A stretch of 64,000 nt of DNA, taken from the NCBI GenBank assembly GCA_044361535.1, contig JBIKIQ010000011.1, positions 51,449 to 115,448 on the forward strand, in the 5' to 3' direction. Positions 51,333 to 59,074 of this stretch are shown here, one piece after another; within the stretch, counting starts at the first letter, position 1; the number at the start of each line of letters is the position of its first letter. The position numbers and the translations under genes were made by a program. This DNA comes from UBA952 sp044361535. GTDB taxonomy: Bacteria > Bacteroidota > Bacteroidia > Flavobacteriales_D > Crocinitomicaceae. The notes under the pieces are model-generated. The model did no database searches, had not been told where the DNA came from, and saw only the letters and a list, made by a program, of their open reading frames with translations.

Positions 51333-52872
51333 TACGTTCACTTCTATAAAACTAATTATGGGTGACCAATTAAATTTGGCTCATCCTTGGTTTGAAAATG
51401 TGGATGAACAAGTGCTGATTGTGATGATGGAGGTGCGGAGTGAAACAGATTATGTAAAACATCATATTCAAAAGGTTGTAGCCATTTTTGATGCGATGCG
51501 CAATTTTGCAAAGGACTTAAAATCTAAAGGACATTCTGTTTATTATCTATCAATTAATGATTCACATAACAAACCAACAATCACGGAAAATCTGAAGTGG
51601 ATTTGTTCTAAATTTACAGCTAAAGAACTTCATTATCAATTACCAGATGAATATCGAGTAGATCAAGAGCTTCAATTACTAGAAAATAACCTTGGCATTC
51701 CTGTTTATACTTCTGACACGAATCACTTTTTAACCACACGGGAGGAATTTGGAGGTTTTTTCAAGGGGAAGAAAACTTTCTTGATGGAAAATTTCTACCG
51801 TTATATGCGTGTGAAGCATCAAATTCTTCTTGATTCATCAGATAAACCGGTAGGAGGGAAGTGGAATTTCGATCAAGAGAATCGAAAAAAGGTTCCAAAA
51901 AATCATGTGATACAATCTGTTCCTCTCACTATTAAAGATGTTTCTAAAATAGTCAATGACATTAATCAATCTGATGTAAAGACAATTGGAAAAATATTTC
52001 CCGCCGAATTTTCATGGTCCACAACGCGCTCAGAAGCATTGGATTTACTGGAAGATTTTGTAGCTATTTCACTTCCATTGTTTGGAACACTTCAAGATGC
52101 CATGACAGAGAATCATTGGTATTTGTATCATTCCCGCCTTTCGTTTGCGATGAATGTTAAATTGATAAGTCCTTTAGAGGTTATCAAACGTGTGGAAAGA
52201 GCATATTTCGAAAATCCTGAGTTGTACGAATTGAATCAAATCGAAGGCTTTATCCGACAGATTTTAGGTTGGCGAGAATACATGCGTGGTGTTTATTGGT
52301 CGCAAATGCCAAGTTATGCAAATCTCAATTTTTTTGAAAACAAAAGACCACTCCCTTCTTGGTTTTGGACAGGAAAAACGAAAATGAATTGCTTGAAACA
52401 TGCCATAAATCAATCGCTTGAAGAGGCTTATGCACATCATATTCAGCGGTTGATGATCACCGGGAATTTTGCATTGCTGGCGGGAATTCATCCAGATGAC
52501 GTTGATAATTGGTATTTAGGAATTTATATTGATGCCTTTGAATGGGTGGAAATAACAAACACGCGAGGGATGAGTCAGTTTGCAGATGGAGGAATTGTAG
52601 GATCAAAACCCTATGTCAGCTCGGCAGCTTATATCAATAAAATGAGCAATTACTGCGGAAATTGCCACTATTCATACGATAAAAAGATTGGCGAAAATGC
52701 TTGTCCTTTGAACTCTCTTTATTGGAATTTCTTTGATGAACATGGAGATAAACTTCGTTCAAATCCGAGATTAGGCATGATGTTAAATGTTTGGAATAAA
52801 ATGTCTACTGAAGATAGAACATCAATTATTTCTCAAGCGCAATATTACCTTGAAAAAATTGAATCATTATGA
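51325..52872 (+). CDS. FeS-containing bacterial cryptochrome/photolyase (FeS-BCP), (6-4) photolyase-like
   Basis: A 515-residue protein from the ATG at 51325. N-terminal antenna-type Rossmann domain (LIMGDQLNLAHPWFENV), then the FAD helical domain. Cysteines 356, 444, 447 and 460 (MNCLKH; YCGNCHYSYD; NACPLN) have spacings of 88, 3 and 13, matching the four 4Fe-4S ligands of PhrB from Agrobacterium as I recall them. WREYMRGVYW and RLMITGNFALLAGI are diagnostic of this group, formerly called deoxyribodipyrimidine photolyase-related proteins. It probably repairs (6-4) photoproducts in light. It overlaps DUF2256 upstream and the DASH gene downstream (ATGA). Confidence 0.93.
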   Translation: MNNTFTSIKLIMGDQLNLAHPWFENVDEQVLIVMMEVRSETDYVKHHIQKVVAIFDAMRNFAKDLKSKGHSVYYLSINDSHNKPTITENLKWICSKFTAKELHYQLPDEYRVDQELQLLENNLGIPVYTSDTNHFLTTREEFGGFFKGKKTFLMENFYRYMRVKHQILLDSSDKPVGGKWNFDQENRKKVPKNHVIQSVPLTIKDVSKIVNDINQSDVKTIGKIFPAEFSWSTTRSEALDLLEDFVAISLPLFGTLQDAMTENHWYLYHSRLSFAMNVKLISPLEVIKRVERAYFENPELYELNQIEGFIRQILGWREYMRGVYWSQMPSYANLNFFENKRPLPSWFWTGKTKMNCLKHAINQSLEEAYAHHIQRLMITGNFALLAGIHPDDVDNWYLGIYIDAFEWVEITNTRGMSQFADGGIVGSKPYVSSAAYINKMSNYCGNCHYSYDKKIGENACPLNSLYWNFFDEHGDKLRSNPRLGMMLNVWNKMSTEDRTSIISQAQYYLEKIESL

Positions 52873-54155
52873 AAAAAATAGGTATTGTATTATTTACAAG
52901 TGATTTGAGACTTCATGATAATACACCCTTATTACAGGCTATTAAGGAAAACGAAGAGGTTATTCCATTGTTTTGTTGGGATGATGATTTCATGAATAGC
53001 ATTCAATTTGGTTTCAAAAGGATGGATGCCATTCGTCAAGGATTTCTGCAAAAAGTTTTAGTTGATTTACACGATAGTTTGAAGTCAATCGGCGGTTATT
53101 TGTTGGTAAAAAAAGGAAATCAAGTGGATGTGATGAATACCTTGTTGAGTCGCTATTCGATTTTCAAAGTGTATACAAAAAAACAAGTGGGCATTGAAGA
53201 AAAACGTGAAAATGAACGATTAAAGAAAATGCTTTTGTCAAAAGGCGTAGATTTTGAAGAATACAGCACGAGCACGATGTATCATCCTTCTGACCTTCCG
53301 TTTTCAATGTCGTCTATTCCTGAGGTTTTTACGAAATTTCGAAAGATTGTCGAAAAAGAAGCGTCGGTTCGAAATCCTTTAGATGCACCAATGTTAATTA
53401 ATTGTCCACTGATTTCAGTTGATTTACAGGAGTTAAATACCCTAAATAAAGAGCTTATTTTTGATGACCGGAATGTATTACCTTCTATAGGTGGAGAAGC
53501 GTTGGCTCTCAAACATTTGCATTCCTATATTTTTGAGAATCGCCATATTTTACATTACAAAGAAACGAGAAATGAACTAATTGGAATTGATTTTTCTTCA
53601 AAGCTTTCTCATTGGTTGGCTTTGGGTTGTATATCTCCTAAATTTATCTACCACGAGGTGAAACGTTTTGAACATGAAGTCACGTCAAATGACTCAACTT
53701 ATTGGTTGATATTTGAATTGTTGTGGCGAGATTTTTTTCGATTTTCATTCAAAAAACATCCTTTGGAGTATTATCATTTGCATGGAATTTTGGGCAAATC
53801 GGATAGAAAATCGACTAAAAATCAATTGCTTATTGATTCGTGGATCAACGGTGAAACAGCAAGTTCTTTCGTAAATGCGGCGATGAAGGAATTGAAAGCT
53901 ACAGGTTGGACCTCCAATCGCATGCGTCAAATTGTAGCCAGTTATTTCATTTACGATTTGGAACAAGATTGGCGAGTTGGAGCAGCCTATTTTGAATCGC
54001 AATTGATTGACTACGATGTTTCCTCGAATTGGGGAAATTGGGCCTATATTGCAGGGGTTGGTAATGACCCGAGAGCTGGAAGAAAGTTCAACACTGAAAA
54101 ACAAGAAGAACAATACGACAAGGAAAGAAAATATCAACGCTTTTGGTTAGATTAA
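52869..54155 (+). CDS. DASH family cryptochrome/photolyase
   Basis: A 428-residue protein. The antenna domain begins IGIVLFTSDLRLHDNTPLLQAI. FAD-binding signatures follow: SKLSHWLALGCISPKFIYHEV, LLWRDFFRFSF, KATGWTSNRMRQIVASYFIYDL, and the DASH-type ending NWGNWAYIAGVGNDPRAGRKFN. DASH proteins repair UV lesions in single-stranded DNA and may sense light. Its start overlaps the FeS-BCP stop by 4 bases. It converges with the AAA+ ATPase gene, leaving 5 bases between stops, and the cluster resumes on the plus strand beyond that gene. Confidence 0.93.
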   Translation: MKKIGIVLFTSDLRLHDNTPLLQAIKENEEVIPLFCWDDDFMNSIQFGFKRMDAIRQGFLQKVLVDLHDSLKSIGGYLLVKKGNQVDVMNTLLSRYSIFKVYTKKQVGIEEKRENERLKKMLLSKGVDFEEYSTSTMYHPSDLPFSMSSIPEVFTKFRKIVEKEASVRNPLDAPMLINCPLISVDLQELNTLNKELIFDDRNVLPSIGGEALALKHLHSYIFENRHILHYKETRNELIGIDFSSKLSHWLALGCISPKFIYHEVKRFEHEVTSNDSTYWLIFELLWRDFFRFSFKKHPLEYYHLHGILGKSDRKSTKNQLLIDSWINGETASSFVNAAMKELKATGWTSNRMRQIVASYFIYDLEQDWRVGAAYFESQLIDYDVSSNWGNWAYIAGVGNDPRAGRKFNTEKQEEQYDKERKYQRFWLD

Positions 54156-54160
54156 TGCTT

Positions 54161-55357
54161 TTAAAACAAATCTTTCGGGGCGATATTGAGAAATTCTTCA
54201 ATCGTCAATCCATCTCCTCCGACCAAAAGAGTGCGTTTTGTTTGATATAATTTCTTAAAGGATGATAAGCCTAAATCCTTCTTGTTTTTACCACTTTTTA
54301 CTTCCAAAGCCACTAATTCGCCATCTTTTTCGATAATAAAGTCAACTTCTTCATTTTTTTCACGCCAATAATGCACTTTAATCCCTTGTGAAAGTGAATG
54401 ATTAATAAGGTGAGCACCAACAGCAGATTCTACCAATCTACCCCAAAGTTTTGGATCACTTGTCACGTCTTTAAAATTAATTCTTTGTTGAGCACTCCAA
54501 AGAGCTGTATTATACACTTGGAACTTGGGCTTTGACGCGCGTTGACGCATTTGTGTTCCTGCATATTTATCAATTCTACCTAATAAACCTGAATCAGAAA
54601 GTAATTCAAGGTAATGCGAGAGTGTTGTTGTATTTCCTGCATCTTGAAGGTCACCTAACAGTTTATTGAAAGCAACGATTTGTCCGGAGTACAAACAGCC
54701 AATTTCAAATAATCGTTTTAAAAGTGCAGGTTTATCAACTCGTGTAAGCATGAGGATGTCTTTTGAAATGGTGGTTTCAATGAGTGAATCACGTACATAG
54801 TTTTTCCATCGCATTTCATCTTTTATCAAAGAAGCTGCTCCAGGATAAGAGCCAAAATAAATGAACTGTTCAAGTGAAAAATCGAATGCTTCCTTCATTT
54901 CTGCATACGACCAATGTGTCATGTAAAGTGTTTCAAATCTTCCAGCCAAAGATTCTGATAAGCCATCTTGAATGAGTAGGCGAGACGAACCAAGTAGAAT
55001 TATTTTTAAGTTTAGTCCTTTACGGCTATCTTCATCCCAAAGTTGTTTAATGGCCTCACTCCAGTTCGGTATTTTCTGAATTTCATCTATGACAAGAAGC
55101 ATTTCAGGTACTTCTTGTTGTTTCATACGCATTCTAACTGTTTCCCATAGTTGACCAATCCAATTTTCATTAGTACTAGAAACATTATCGGCCGATGCAA
55201 ACTGATGTGGAATATTTATTTCCTTCAAAAGACTTAAAACCATTGTTGTTTTCCCCACTTGTCTGGGTCCAAGAATAACTTGAATAAACTTTCTAGGCTC
55301 TAAAATACGACTTTTTAGTATTTTTTTTTGGCTTCTATTTATTTGTTTTTCAATCAT
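54161..55357 (-). CDS. AAA+ ATPase with HTH-like region and DUF4143/PD-(D/E)XK-like C-terminus
   Basis: A 398-residue protein, complete. The AAA_14 domain has Walker A GPRQVGKTTM (30-39), Walker B LLVIDEIQKI with Asp91-Glu92, and sensor-like IILLGSSRLL. Residues about 220-265 resemble a winged helix (FNKLLGDLQDAGNTTTLSHYLELL). The C-terminal DUF4143 part has a PD-(D/E)XK-like core: EEVDFIIEKDG then ALEVKSGK, with Asp339, Glu352 and Lys354. The family is widespread, with no clear function. It lies opposite to and inside a photolyase cluster. Eight 22-bp-spaced copies of TTACTCAAT lie just upstream of its ATG, suggesting self-regulation or DNA handling by the protein. Confidence 0.9.
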   Translation of the reverse strand: MIEKQINRSQKKILKSRILEPRKFIQVILGPRQVGKTTMVLSLLKEINIPHQFASADNVSSTNENWIGQLWETVRMRMKQQEVPEMLLVIDEIQKIPNWSEAIKQLWDEDSRKGLNLKIILLGSSRLLIQDGLSESLAGRFETLYMTHWSYAEMKEAFDFSLEQFIYFGSYPGAASLIKDEMRWKNYVRDSLIETTISKDILMLTRVDKPALLKRLFEIGCLYSGQIVAFNKLLGDLQDAGNTTTLSHYLELLSDSGLLGRIDKYAGTQMRQRASKPKFQVYNTALWSAQQRINFKDVTSDPKLWGRLVESAVGAHLINHSLSQGIKVHYWREKNEEVDFIIEKDGELVALEVKSGKNKKDLGLSSFKKLYQTKRTLLVGGDGLTIEEFLNIAPKDLF

Positions 55358-55362
55358 ATATG

Positions 55363-55370
55363 CAAATATA
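55363..55370 (-). promoter_or_regulatory. Possible -7 box of the AAA+ ATPase gene
   Basis: On the minus strand TATATTTG matches TAnnTTTG and ends 5 bases before the ATG at 55357, implying a leaderless or very short-leader mRNA. No TTG lies 17-23 bases upstream; repeat copy 1 (55378-55386) lies between this box and the -33 region. Confidence 0.4.
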
Positions 55371-55377
55371 TAACATT

Positions 55378-55540
55378 TTACTCAATATATAAAGTTATTT
55401 TACTCAATATAATTAGTAAAATTACTCAATATATAAAGTTATTTTACTCAATTTAACTAAATAATTTACTCAATGTTACTAGTAAATTTACTCAATAGGA
55501 CAAGTTATTTTACTCAATTCCCCATTTAATATTACTCAAT
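55378..55540. repeat. Iteron-like array: 8 copies of TTACTCAAT at exact 22-bp period
   Basis: The 9-bp core TTACTCAAT begins at 55378, 55400, 55422, 55444, 55466, 55488, 55510 and 55532. The core is identical in all eight, and the 13-bp linkers differ (copies 1 and 3 share ATATAAAGTTATT; the others diverge). The preceding base is always T or A. Phasing near two helical turns places all cores on about the same DNA face. AGTAAATTTACT, a perfect palindrome, overlaps copies 5-6. The array lies between the divergent AAA+ ATPase and TIGR03643 genes. Confidence 0.95.
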
Positions 55541-55602
55541 AAATAATGTGAAAGAGAATATGCACTTTCTAAATATACGAAAAATGAAAGACAATTCAAA
55601 CA

Positions 55603-55980
55603 ATGCAAAAGAGCTATTGTTATGTTATTATGGATACTGAATTTATTTGTCAATACAGTGATTTGCCGTCGCCATTAGCATACGTGGCAACAAAAAATGA
55701 AATTATCACTCAACCTACTGAAGAGGAAATTGATCGTATTATAGAAATGGCATGGGAAGACCGAACACCCTTTGATGCCATTAAATTACAATTTGGATTA
55801 AACGAACAAGCTGTCAGGAATTTAATGCGCAAAGAATTGAAAGCCAGTTCTTATGCGCGTTGGAGAAAGCGTGTAGAAGAATGTAAGACAAAACACAAAA
55901 AAACGAGATCAGGTGAAATAAATCGATTTAAGTGTTCTCGACAACGCAGTATATCCAACAACAAAATTTCCAAACGATGA
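55603..55980 (+). CDS. TIGR03643 family protein
   Basis: A 125-residue basic protein. The family core is TEEEIDRIIEMAWEDRTPFD, then IKLQFGLNEQAVRNLMRKEL and SYARWRKRVEECKTKHKK, a helix-turn-helix-like layout, ending with RFKCSRQRS. Typical members start close to the EEEIDRII segment, so about 35 residues here (MQKSYCYVIMDTEFICQYS) are extra; ATG at 55630 is an alternative start. Members are usually found beside photolyase/cryptochrome genes, as here. The stop overlaps the flavin reductase start (ATGA). DNA binding or regulation is possible but unproven. Confidence 0.82.
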   Translation: MQKSYCYVIMDTEFICQYSDLPSPLAYVATKNEIITQPTEEEIDRIIEMAWEDRTPFDAIKLQFGLNEQAVRNLMRKELKASSYARWRKRVEECKTKHKKTRSGEINRFKCSRQRSISNNKISKR

Positions 55981-56600
55981 TTTGTTTAGACAAAAATGAT
56001 TTTCAAGCACTTTCAAGAGTGCCAAGGTTGAATTTGATTAACTCGTGTATGGGCTACAAATCTGCCAATCTCATTGGAACCATCTCAAAAACCGGATTGC
56101 CCAATTTGGCAGTATTTTCAAGTGTCACGCATTTGGGAAGCGATCCGGCATTGATAGGTTTTATTTTGAGACCAACGACTGTTCCTCGTCATACCTATTC
56201 AAATATAAAGGATAGTAATTATTTTTCTGTAAACGCCATTTCAGAATCGTTCATTGCTCAAGCTCATCAAACATCAGCAAATTATCCGATTGACGTTAAT
56301 GAATTTGAGGTAACAGGAATTCTTCCGGAATGGAAAGATGAAATCTCTGTTCCTTTTGTGAAAGAAAGTCCAGTTCAATTGCTTTGCAAATATGTAAATG
56401 AATACGAAATCAAGGAAAATGGAACAATTCACGTGATAGCATCCATTGAGAAAATATTCATAAAGGAAGATCTGCTATCAGATGACCATTGGATTCAATT
56501 GGACAAAGGCAATGTTGTAGCGATTAATGGATTAGATGGTTATGTAAAAACCGAATTGATTCAGCGCTTTCCGTATGCGCGAGTAGGAAATCCACAATGA
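55977..56600 (+). CDS. Flavin reductase family protein (FMN-binding split barrel)
   Basis: A 207-residue protein from the ATG at 55977, overlapping the TIGR03643 stop by 4 bases. Signatures: GYKSANLIGTISKTGLPNLAVFSSVTHLG, IGFILRPTTVPRHTYSNIKD and YFSVNAISESFIAQAHQTS. It should bind FMN and may reduce flavins. In this cluster it could supply reduced flavin to the light-dependent repair enzymes, or work on an unrelated substrate. It is the last gene of the cluster; a 97-base gap follows. Confidence 0.85.
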   Translation: MICLDKNDFQALSRVPRLNLINSCMGYKSANLIGTISKTGLPNLAVFSSVTHLGSDPALIGFILRPTTVPRHTYSNIKDSNYFSVNAISESFIAQAHQTSANYPIDVNEFEVTGILPEWKDEISVPFVKESPVQLLCKYVNEYEIKENGTIHVIASIEKIFIKEDLLSDDHWIQLDKGNVVAINGLDGYVKTELIQRFPYARVGNPQ

Positions 56601-56697
56601 TTTATCATTTAAAATCAACCCAACAAAAAAATGCAAAAAATTGAATAAATAATTGTCGTCAATCTTAGTTCAATATGACTAATTTTCGCCAAAAAAG

Positions 56698-57147
56698 ATG
56701 ACCACTACTTTATTCATTCAAGCCTATACGGAAGCTCGAACGCGACTAACAACCTTACTAGAAATTATTACTGAAATTGATTTAGCCAAAAAACTACATC
56801 CAGCTCCAAATAGCGTTGGGTTTTTAATGAGACACATTGGTGATGTAGAATTGTTGTTTGCCAAAAATGTTTTTCATGGAAGTAATATACATGTAGTTGC
56901 CAAAACCCTCATTGATGGAGAAGATACAGGTGTCTGGACGAATTTAGAAGAAATTAAAACTCATTTACAAGACGCATATAGTAGCTTAATTGAAGTTTTA
57001 AAAACCCAGCCTGATAATTCTTGGAGCGAGTTAGTTACCACCAAAGAATTCGGTACAAAAGCAAAAGCGGAAGCATTTGGACGAATCATCTCGCACACAG
57101 CTTATCATACCGGTCAAATTGCGCTTATTTTGAAGTATGGAAAATAA
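56698..57147 (+). CDS. DinB family protein
   Basis: A 149-residue four-helix protein. LMRHIGDVELLFAKNVF near residues 42-58 carries one metal His; SHTAYHTGQIALILKYG near the C-terminus carries the HxxxH pair. This pattern fits DinB/YfiT-like metal-binding proteins, several of which are thiol transferases. No DNA polymerase activity is implied by the name. The start of the NAD(P)HX gene overlaps its end by 11 bases. Confidence 0.82.
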   Translation: MTTTLFIQAYTEARTRLTTLLEIITEIDLAKKLHPAPNSVGFLMRHIGDVELLFAKNVFHGSNIHVVAKTLIDGEDTGVWTNLEEIKTHLQDAYSSLIEVLKTQPDNSWSELVTTKEFGTKAKAEAFGRIISHTAYHTGQIALILKYGK

Positions 57148-58663
57148 TTTAATCTCTGTTTTATCAGCTTACCATCTACGTGAAGGAGAACAATTCACCA
57201 TAACAAATGAACCGATATCCTCAAGCAAACTCATGGAGCGAGCTGCATTCGCTTGCTTCCAATGGATTGAACAAAACATGGATCTCAAGCAGCATTTTGT
57301 GATCTTTTGCGGAACAGGAAACAACGGTGGCGATGGATTAGTCTTAGCAAAATTGCTGTCTAAAAACAATTGTTCCATTTCGGTTTACGTGTTGGGTGAT
57401 TCAGATAATGGAAGTGACGATTTTAAATTTCACTTGGAAAAATTGAAAAATTTCACGTTGGTTCCTATTCATCACATTCAAAGTAGTGAGCAGATTCCAG
57501 AATTAATAGATGATTGTATTATTATTGATGCACTATTTGGCTCAGGACTGAACAGACCTATTGTAGGATTGGCAAAACATGTCATTGAGAGAATTAATAC
57601 AACCGATTTTACAGTTATTTCCATTGATTTGCCTTCTGGTTTGTTTTGCGATGATAATTATCAAAATCATTCTGACTCTATTGTTCAAGCGACTTATACA
57701 TTAACTTTTGAACGACCTAAACTTTCGTTTCTATTAGCTGATTTTGGAGAGAAAGCAGGAGAATGGAAAGTCATACCAATAGGACTAAATGAAGCATTCC
57801 TAGATGGATTGCATACACCCTATTATTTATTGACAAAATCTTATGTGCAGTCACTTTTAAAAAAACGAAAGAAATTTTCTCACAAAGGAACTTATGGACA
57901 TTCATTACTGGTTTCCGGTTCTAAAGGAAAAATGGGAGCAGCAGTTTTGACAACAAAAGCAGCCTTGCATTCAGGTGCCGGGCTAGTCACGACTTTTGTT
58001 CCTCAATGCGGATATGACATCATTCAAACTTCTTGTCCGGAAGCCATGTGTTTAACTTCTTCAGAATACGATTATTTAGTAGATGAATTAGATTTTTCCA
58101 ATTACCAATCTATTGGAATCGGCCCTGGAATTGGAACACAACCGGGTACTTCGGAATTGGTTTTGAAAATCATTCAACAAGCTGCTTGTCCTTTGGTAAT
58201 TGATGCAGACGCGTTGAATATTCTTTCACAAAATCCCGACTGGCTGAAAATGCTTCCAAAAAATTCGATTTTAACACCGCATCCCAAGGAATTTGATCGC
58301 TTGTTTGGTGCATCTAATTCGGCATACGACCGATTGCAACAGCAACTTGAACAATCGAAAGCACATTCCATTTTTATTTTAGTGAAGGGTGCACATTCAT
58401 CGTTATCGACACCATCTGGCGAAGTATTTTTCAATTCCATTGGAAATCCAGGAATGGCAAAAGGAGGTTCTGGTGATGTGTTGACAGGTATGATTACAGC
58501 TTTTTTGGCTTCTTATCAATCACCTAAAGAAGCAGGGACTTTAGCGATGTATTTGCATGGATTGGCGGGAGATAAAGCGAAAAAAAAATATACAGAATAT
58601 GCTATGAATGCGGCTCAAATAATAGATTGCATTCCGAAAGCCTTCAAACAGCTCGAGAAATAA
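57137..58663 (+). CDS. nnr: Bifunctional NAD(P)H-hydrate epimerase/ADP-dependent NAD(P)H-hydrate dehydratase
   Basis: A 508-residue fusion. The N-terminal epimerase (YjeF_N) has FCGTGNNGGDGLVLAKLL, DALFGSGLNRPI and IDLPSGLFCDDN. The C-terminal dehydratase starts near residue 240 with HKGTYGHSLLVSGSKGKMG, then GIGPGIGT, VIDADALNIL, LTPHPKEFDRLF and PGMAKGGSGDVLTGMI (nucleotide site). It repairs NAD(P)H hydrates. Length is normal for the fused enzyme. It overlaps the DinB gene by 11 bases. Confidence 0.95.
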   Translation: MENNLISVLSAYHLREGEQFTITNEPISSSKLMERAAFACFQWIEQNMDLKQHFVIFCGTGNNGGDGLVLAKLLSKNNCSISVYVLGDSDNGSDDFKFHLEKLKNFTLVPIHHIQSSEQIPELIDDCIIIDALFGSGLNRPIVGLAKHVIERINTTDFTVISIDLPSGLFCDDNYQNHSDSIVQATYTLTFERPKLSFLLADFGEKAGEWKVIPIGLNEAFLDGLHTPYYLLTKSYVQSLLKKRKKFSHKGTYGHSLLVSGSKGKMGAAVLTTKAALHSGAGLVTTFVPQCGYDIIQTSCPEAMCLTSSEYDYLVDELDFSNYQSIGIGPGIGTQPGTSELVLKIIQQAACPLVIDADALNILSQNPDWLKMLPKNSILTPHPKEFDRLFGASNSAYDRLQQQLEQSKAHSIFILVKGAHSSLSTPSGEVFFNSIGNPGMAKGGSGDVLTGMITAFLASYQSPKEAGTLAMYLHGLAGDKAKKKYTEYAMNAAQIIDCIPKAFKQLEK

Positions 58664-58691
58664 AGGTACTTTTAGGGAAAATTAAAATCCA

Positions 58692-58958
58692 ATGAACAGA
58701 ATCCAAGCAATTTTAACAATCGATACTGAAAACTTACCTGCTAACTTTCAGGAAATAATCAAACACGAACAAGAAGTAGTGGCTCAATGGAAAGAAGAAG
58801 GAATTTTAGAAAGCTTATTTTTAAGACATACTAAAAATGGAGCTATCCTAATTTTTAAAGGCATTGATGAAGTAAAAGCGAAAGAATTAATGGAAACACT
58901 TCCTTTATTTAAATTACAAAAAAGTGTAGAATATTATAGTTTAATCAAACAGTTTTAA
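58692..58958 (+). CDS. Muconolactone isomerase-like small protein
   Basis: An 88-residue protein. NFQEIIKHEQEVVAQWKEEG, AILIFKGIDEVKAKELMETLPLFK and SVEYYSLIKQF give the alternating helix-strand order of the muconolactone isomerase/YCII-like ferredoxin fold. No aromatic degradation genes are nearby, so the catalytic role is doubtful. It lies 28 bases after nnr and is followed by two hairpins. Confidence 0.6.
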   Translation: MNRIQAILTIDTENLPANFQEIIKHEQEVVAQWKEEGILESLFLRHTKNGAILIFKGIDEVKAKELMETLPLFKLQKSVEYYSLIKQF

Positions 58959-58964
58959 TTTTTA

Positions 58965-59017
58965 AAAAGCAGATCTCTTACTTCGCTAACTCAGCACAAG
59001 TAGCTCGATCTGCTTTT
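58965..59017. terminator. Hairpin, probable bidirectional terminator
   Basis: AAAAGCAGATC (58965-58975) and GATCTGCTTTT (59007-59017) are perfect inverted repeats of 11 bp with a 31-base loop. The A-rich left edge and T-rich right edge fit intrinsic termination in both directions. It lies between convergent genes ending at 58958 and 59075. Confidence 0.55.
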
Positions 59018-59032
59018 ATATCGAAATAGTTT

Positions 59033-59064
59033 AATGAGTATTGAGCACTGTCGAAATACTCATT
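59033..59064. terminator. Second hairpin in the convergent gap
   Basis: AATGAGTATT (59033-59042) and AATACTCATT (59055-59064) form a perfect 10-bp stem with a 12-base loop containing CACTGTCGA. TCTTTAT follows on the plus strand. It may end transcription of the OmpA gene or the isomerase-like gene. Confidence 0.55.
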
Positions 59065-59074
59065 TCTTTATATC

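Noticed and set aside
55378..55540. CRISPR array
   Set aside because: The conserved core is only 9 bp and the linkers 13 bp, far below CRISPR repeat and spacer sizes, and no cas genes are present in the window.
54156..55602. Insertion sequence carrying the ATPase gene
   Set aside because: No terminal inverted repeats, target-site duplication or transposase was seen at the edges; insertion remains a hypothesis from gene order only.
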